From positions 1 through 44,856 of the forward strand of contig NZ_FQUK01000021.1 of NCBI RefSeq assembly GCF_900129205.1: DNA of 44,856 bases. Direction: 5' to 3'. Every line of letters begins with the position of its first letter. Positions within the stretch are counted from its first letter, which is position 1. A program made the translations under genes and the position numbers. The notes below the pieces were generated by a model, which made no database searches, was not told the DNA's origin, and was given only the letters and a program-made list of their open reading frames with translations. This stretch comes from Thermomonas hydrothermalis (lineage in GTDB: Bacteria > Pseudomonadota > Gammaproteobacteria > Xanthomonadales > Xanthomonadaceae). Below, one piece after another: positions 41,872 to 44,856 of this stretch.

Positions 41872-42482
41872 GCGAAAAAACTGGATACCTGCCAATCAAG
41901 TGGCTGCTGAGCAGCCTTACCTTGTTTCTGCTGCTGGCAATCCCGGGTGCTCCCGGCATCGCACAGCCTGTGCAGACGTTACCCGACGACTCTGTTTATC
42001 AACTGTCGTTGCCACTCACCGACAGCAAAGGCGTGACGCGCGACTGGCGCACCCTGCGTGGCACACCACGGCTGGTATCAATGTTCTATACCTCCTGCCA
42101 GTACATGTGCCCTCTGATCGTGGAATCCGGCAAGGCGATCGAACACCAGCTCACCCCGTCGCAACAAAAGAAACTGGGCGTGGTGCTGATTAGCATGGAT
42201 CCGGCCCGCGACACTCCAGCAGCTCTCAATAAGGTCATTGAGCAACGCAAACTCGACCCAGCACGCTGGACGCTGGCATCACCGCGGGCAGATGATGTGC
42301 GGACGGTTGCCGGTATACTCGGCATCCGCTATCGCCAGCTGGCGGATGGTGGATTCAATCACAGCAGCGCCTTGATCCTGCTCGACGCTGAAGGCCGCAT
42401 CGTGGCCCGCACCGAAAAAATCGGCAGCCAGCCCGACCCCGAGTTCGTAGCCGTGGTACGCAAGACCCTTGGGAACCCCTGA
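41868..42482 (+). CDS. Sco1/SenC-type copper chaperone
   Basis: A 204-residue periplasmic thioredoxin-fold protein anchored or exported by an N-terminal hydrophobic segment (about 13-33). Copper ligands are Cys77 and Cys81 (FYTSCQYMC) and His165 (GGFNHSSALILLD), the Sco set. LVSMFYTSC and VVLISMDPARDTPAAL are typical Sco segments. The ATG overlaps the nirV stop (ATGA). Position in the nirK-nirV operon argues for copper delivery to NirK rather than to cytochrome oxidase. Confidence 0.93.
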   Translation: MSEKTGYLPIKWLLSSLTLFLLLAIPGAPGIAQPVQTLPDDSVYQLSLPLTDSKGVTRDWRTLRGTPRLVSMFYTSCQYMCPLIVESGKAIEHQLTPSQQKKLGVVLISMDPARDTPAALNKVIEQRKLDPARWTLASPRADDVRTVAGILGIRYRQLADGGFNHSSALILLDAEGRIVARTEKIGSQPDPEFVAVVRKTLGNP

Positions 42483-42607
42483 TCAAATCAAAAGCCCCAA
42501 AGATCTACCTGACCGCCCCGCGAAACACTCGCGATTGGTTTTGCAAAAAGCGCGCTGGGGTATACGACGGACGCAACGCGAGCTATCCGGGCGCAGATGC
42601 TGCGAGG

Positions 42608-43843
42608 TCAGGACAGCCACACCCCCAGCGCAAACGCCAACAGCAGCGCCAGCACACCGGGCAGCAGGCGCAGTGTGTAGGCGCGCCCGCCGTTGCTCCA
42701 GGCCACCACCAGCTTGGTCATGGAGTTGGCGGCCAATGCCAGCGCAATCCCGGTCACCGCCGTCTGTTCCGGGATCCTGCCGGCCGCCGCCAACTGCGCC
42801 GCCGAGGCGGCAGCGGCATGGACATCGGCAAAACCCGACAAGGCCAGGGTCAACCGCACCGCCACTGGGCCCAACCACTGCTGGGCCACCGCCGATACCC
42901 ACATGATCAACGCCAGGAGGCCGACGAAGCCAAGCGCCTGCCTGGGCTCGAACGCACGCCCAATCGGCATGTCTGCGCCGACAGGCTGCGATCGGGCCGA
43001 CCGCGCGGCCATCAAAGCCACCACCGTCACCGCCACTCCGGAACTGACCAAGGCAGGCCATAGGTGTGCCAGCACGGCCGGCGCCAACACTCCGACCACC
43101 ACCCCCAGTTGGATCACCGTACTCACGTTGGAGATCACGCCACCCCCGGCGCAGGCCAGCGCCAACGCGGGTGTCCGACGGGCACGGGCGCCCATGCTGG
43201 CGATGGTGGCGGTGCTGGACGCAAACCCACCCGCAAAGCCGGCCAGCAGCAGGCCGGTTCCGGCCCCGAAGGCACGCTGGGCAATATGCCCGAGCGCGCT
43301 GATGGCCATCACGAGCACGGCCAGCCACCACAAGCGGCGCGGGTTGATGGCCTGCCAGGGGTCGATGGCCCGGTCGGGCAGCAACGGCAGGACCACGGCC
43401 GCTGCCGCGGCCAGCCACAGGGCATCGTGCAGTTCCTGGGTGGTCAGGACCCTGTGCACGAAATGATGTGCACGCGACTTCGACGCCAGCAGCAACGCCA
43501 CCATCACCCCGAGCCCTGCCGCCAGCGCCGATTCGCGCATGGCCAGCACACCCAGCAGGAACACCACCAGCATCGCCGTCTCGGTGGTCAGACCGGGGTC
43601 GCGCGCCCGGCTTGCCCGATAGGCCGCCAGTGCCGCCAGGACGACGAACGCCCCGCCAACGGCGATGCCGACGCCCCCTACGCGTTCCGCCAGTGCGCCA
43701 CTTAAGCCGATCAGCGCAAACGTGCGCACCCCGGCTGTGGCCGGAACCGACCCTGTGCGATGGCGTTCACGTTCGACGCCGACCAGCAAACCGGCGCCCA
43801 CCGCCACCAGCAGCCCCTGTAACACCTGAATATCCAATGCCAT
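42608..43843 (-). CDS. MgtC/DUF4010 family membrane protein
   Basis: A 411-residue integral membrane protein with an N-terminal MgtC/SapB-like part and a C-terminal DUF4010 domain, about 11-13 TM helices. The start ATG 43843 gives MALDIQVLQGLLVAVGAGLLVGVERERHR, the expected N-terminus with the VGVERE motif. Further features: AGVRTFALIGLSGAL, the GLGVMVALLLASKSRAHHFVHRVLTTQELHDALWLAAAAAVVLPLLPDRAIDP segment, LLAGFAGGFASSTATIASMGARAR and an ALAANSMTKLVVAW stretch. The substrate is unknown. A TATGCT -10 seven nt before the ATG suggests a leaderless mRNA. It converges with sco. Confidence 0.88.
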   Translation of the reverse strand: MALDIQVLQGLLVAVGAGLLVGVERERHRTGSVPATAGVRTFALIGLSGALAERVGGVGIAVGGAFVVLAALAAYRASRARDPGLTTETAMLVVFLLGVLAMRESALAAGLGVMVALLLASKSRAHHFVHRVLTTQELHDALWLAAAAAVVLPLLPDRAIDPWQAINPRRLWWLAVLVMAISALGHIAQRAFGAGTGLLLAGFAGGFASSTATIASMGARARRTPALALACAGGGVISNVSTVIQLGVVVGVLAPAVLAHLWPALVSSGVAVTVVALMAARSARSQPVGADMPIGRAFEPRQALGFVGLLALIMWVSAVAQQWLGPVAVRLTLALSGFADVHAAAASAAQLAAAGRIPEQTAVTGIALALAANSMTKLVVAWSNGGRAYTLRLLPGVLALLLAFALGVWLS

Positions 43844-43850
43844 GCCCGGC

Positions 43851-43856
43851 AGCATA
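43851..43856 (-). promoter_or_regulatory. Probable leaderless -10 of the DUF4010 gene
   Basis: TATGCT on the minus strand is followed by GCCGGGC (7 nt) and the ATG at 43843, without a Shine-Dalgarno. Confidence 0.55.
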
Positions 43857-43898
43857 GCCAATCCCGGCGCGAGGCGACAATCCAGCGCCACGCTGCGC

Positions 43899-44669
43899 TT
43901 ATGCGCGATCGCAGGCCCGTGTGGCCGATGACCCCTGGCAATCCCCGCCGCTGGCCGCCCGACGCAAGGCCTCCGGGTCGAGGATGCGCACCCTGCGGCC
44001 ATGAACCTCGATCACGCCATCGTCCTGCAACCGGGAAAAGCCGCGACTCACCGTCTCCAGCGCCAGCCCCAGATAACGGGCGATCTCGTCACGGCTCATT
44101 GGCAGCTGAAACTCGTCGCCGTGCCGCCCGATCCGAGTCAACCGCTCGCGCAAGCCTTGGAGGAACAAGGCAATCCGCTCGCCAGCCTGGCGCCGGGTCA
44201 GCACATCGACGTGGTCATGGTCGCGGTCGGCGCTCTGGCCGATCACCCGGAGCAACTGCTGCTGCAGGCTGGGCAAATCGGCCGCGATTTCCGTAAGCCT
44301 GGCAAAGGGCAGCTCACAGACCAAGGCATCCGTCAGGGCAATGGCCTGGCAGCGATGCTGGCCAGAGCCGACGGCGTCCAGCCCGAACAGCTCCCCCGGC
44401 AGATGAAAGCCCAGCACGTGCTCCTCACCCTCCGCGCTCACCACCACGGTCTTGAAGCTGCCCTCGCTGGCCACGTACAGGCTGCGCAACGCATCCCCCG
44501 GCCGATACAGGGTTCCCCCTCGCGCCAACGGCCTGCGTTTGCGCACCACCGCATCCAGCCGGGCCATGTCCTCGGCGTCCACCCCAGCCGGCAGGCACAG
44601 GAAGCCGAGTGCGCACTCGGAGCAGGAACGGCGTAGCCGGGCCAGATCCAGGGGAATGGGGTCGCGCAT
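43899..44669 (-). CDS. Second FNR-type oxygen-sensing regulator
   Basis: A 256-residue CRP/FNR-family regulator. Cys16, Cys19, Cys25 (CSECALGFLC, again Cx2Cx5C) and Cys118 (LVCELPF) could bind an O2-sensitive [4Fe-4S] cluster. The beta-roll (LARGGTLYRPGDALRSLYVASEG; EEHVLGFHLPGELFGLDAVGSG) and the helix-turn-helix PMSRDEIARYLGLALETVSRGFSRLQDDG follow. The ETVSR recognition residues predict the same TTGAT-N4-ATCAA target. The start at ATG 44669 has GGAG 10 nt upstream and gives the canonical short N-terminus; the longer frame runs through a terminator into the IS flank. It is distinct in sequence from the fnr at 19925. Downstream of nirK-nirV-sco and DUF4010, it may tune denitrification. Confidence 0.94.
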   Translation of the reverse strand: MRDPIPLDLARLRRSCSECALGFLCLPAGVDAEDMARLDAVVRKRRPLARGGTLYRPGDALRSLYVASEGSFKTVVVSAEGEEHVLGFHLPGELFGLDAVGSGQHRCQAIALTDALVCELPFARLTEIAADLPSLQQQLLRVIGQSADRDHDHVDVLTRRQAGERIALFLQGLRERLTRIGRHGDEFQLPMSRDEIARYLGLALETVSRGFSRLQDDGVIEVHGRRVRILDPEALRRAASGGDCQGSSATRACDRA

Positions 44670-44686
44670 GCCAGCGTTGCTCCAGC

Positions 44687-44716
44687 GAAAAACACGCCAG
44701 CCCACGCGGCTGGCGT
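44687..44716 (-). terminator. Intrinsic terminator between right IS copy and the second fnr
   Basis: On the minus strand an 8-9 bp stem (CGCCAGCC / GGCTGGCG, arms 44695-44702 and 44708-44715) is followed by TGTTTTTC. It points leftward and lies 46 nt from the IS end and 18 nt before the fnr ATG. It probably ended the gene that once lay upstream; now it ends the transposase transcript. Confidence 0.8.
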
Positions 44717-44737
44717 CCTGGCAGCAATGGTGCGCTA

Positions 44738-44856
44738 CTAACCGGCCCGGCGCAAGGAAAATGTATGAGTCCACCACCTTTGGCACTCGGGTTGGTGCTG
44801 GAGCAGGAAGTGTAGCGGGGGTCGCTGGCCGAGGGCGTGGTGGGGGCGCTCGGCGT
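44738..44856 (-). CDS. IS481-family transposase, C-terminal end (partial, right copy)
   Basis: The frame enters from the right window edge and encodes the last part of the same transposase as at 3-365 (ERPHHALGQRPPLHFLLQHQ, then ...CQRWWTHT). It is identical up to the IS terminus at 44762. Beyond it the frame continues into host DNA for seven codons (FSLRRAG) and stops at TAG 44740-44738. Like the left copy, it has no stop codon of its own. Confidence 0.85.
   Translation of the reverse strand, partial: AERPHHALGQRPPLHFLLQHQPECQRWWTHTFSLRRAG
44762..44856 (-). mobile_element. IS481-type insertion sequence, 3' end (right copy)
   Basis: The reverse complement is identical to bases 247-341. The terminus TGTATGAGTCC starts at 44762. 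The transposase reads leftward, so the two copies face each other across the window. Confidence 0.9.

Noticed and set aside
42479..42492. CTGATCAAATCAA just after the sco stop, resembling a FNR box
   Set aside because: The half-sites are separated by 3 rather than 4 nt and no gene start lies downstream; the nearest gene converges.
42483..43418. 311-codon frame on the minus strand within the DUF4010 gene
   Set aside because: It overlaps the DUF4010 gene in another frame and reads as Gly/Arg-rich low-complexity sequence.
1..44856. Composite transposon carrying the denitrification genes
   Set aside because: The segment contains essential genes (metG, parC), so the IS copies are more likely independent insertions or contig breaks than ends of a cargo transposon.
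1..44856. tRNA, rRNA, CRISPR arrays or prophage genes
   Set aside because: All intergenic gaps were read. None contains a cloverleaf with a GTTCGA-type T-arm, regularly spaced repeats, or phage structural genes.

Overview
The window is GC-rich, densely packed gammaproteobacterial chromosome. Gene order and protein character point to the Xanthomonadaceae (Lysobacter/Thermomonas/Luteimonas-like). Supporting signs are the metG-rnfB pair with a short anchorless RnfB, the DUF2007 'pathogenicity-like' protein, a GumN/TraB-type protein, a large TonB receptor, and many start codons sitting 6-8 nt behind a -10 hexamer (leaderless promoters). The genus is an inference.

Layout. Both edges are the 3' ends of the same IS481-type insertion sequence in inverted orientation: 95 bp are identical between 247-341 (+) and 44762-44856 (-). 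The segment is therefore bounded by IS copies, probably because an assembly contig ended there. From left: IS end; TonB-dependent receptor (434-3382); a DUF2147 protein; metG and rnfB; a leftward block of TraB/GumN, DUF1684, mutL, amiC, tsaE and nnr; then rightward queG, parC, tpm, hemN, fnr and norZ; the putrescine operon potFGHI; leftward rlmL and a small alpha/beta hydrolase; rightward ampD, tesB and a DUF2007 protein; an EF-hand protein (-); bpt and a lipoprotein; an SPFH / ribbon-helix-helix / PH-domain operon; an M15 peptidase; leftward rfbD-rfbC with a dead alginate-export gene behind them; nirK-nirV-sco (+); and leftward a DUF4010 membrane protein and a second FNR-type regulator next to the right IS copy.

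How the genes work together. The clearest theme is anaerobic nitrogen-oxide respiration. NirK (copper nitrite reductase with a fused C-terminal cytochrome c), NirV and a Sco-type copper chaperone turn nitrite into NO. The quinol NO reductase NorZ turns NO into N2O. HemN supplies haem without oxygen. Two FNR proteins, each with the four cysteines of an oxygen-sensing [4Fe-4S] regulator, lie one beside hemN/norZ and one downstream of the nirK cluster. FNR-type boxes precede hemN, norZ and nirK, with a weaker fourth one before rfbC. Most other genes are housekeeping: translation, topoisomerase IV, mismatch repair, cell-wall recycling, metabolite repair, queuosine, rRNA methylation and an N-degron transferase.

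Most unusual sequence structures: a repeated 5' end of mutL (46-bp direct repeat, 185 bp offset, with a hairpin in the insert) that leaves a 62-codon ORF overlapping the new mutL start; a 22-bp divergent intergenic region where one 10-bp palindrome appears to give a leaderless -10 on both strands; a perfect 9-5-9 palindrome over the promoter of the SPFH/RHH/PH operon; a 30-bp dispersed palindrome in two intergenic regions; and transposase frames that read out through the IS terminus and stop in host DNA, each followed by a terminator-like hairpin. No tRNA, rRNA or CRISPR array was seen.
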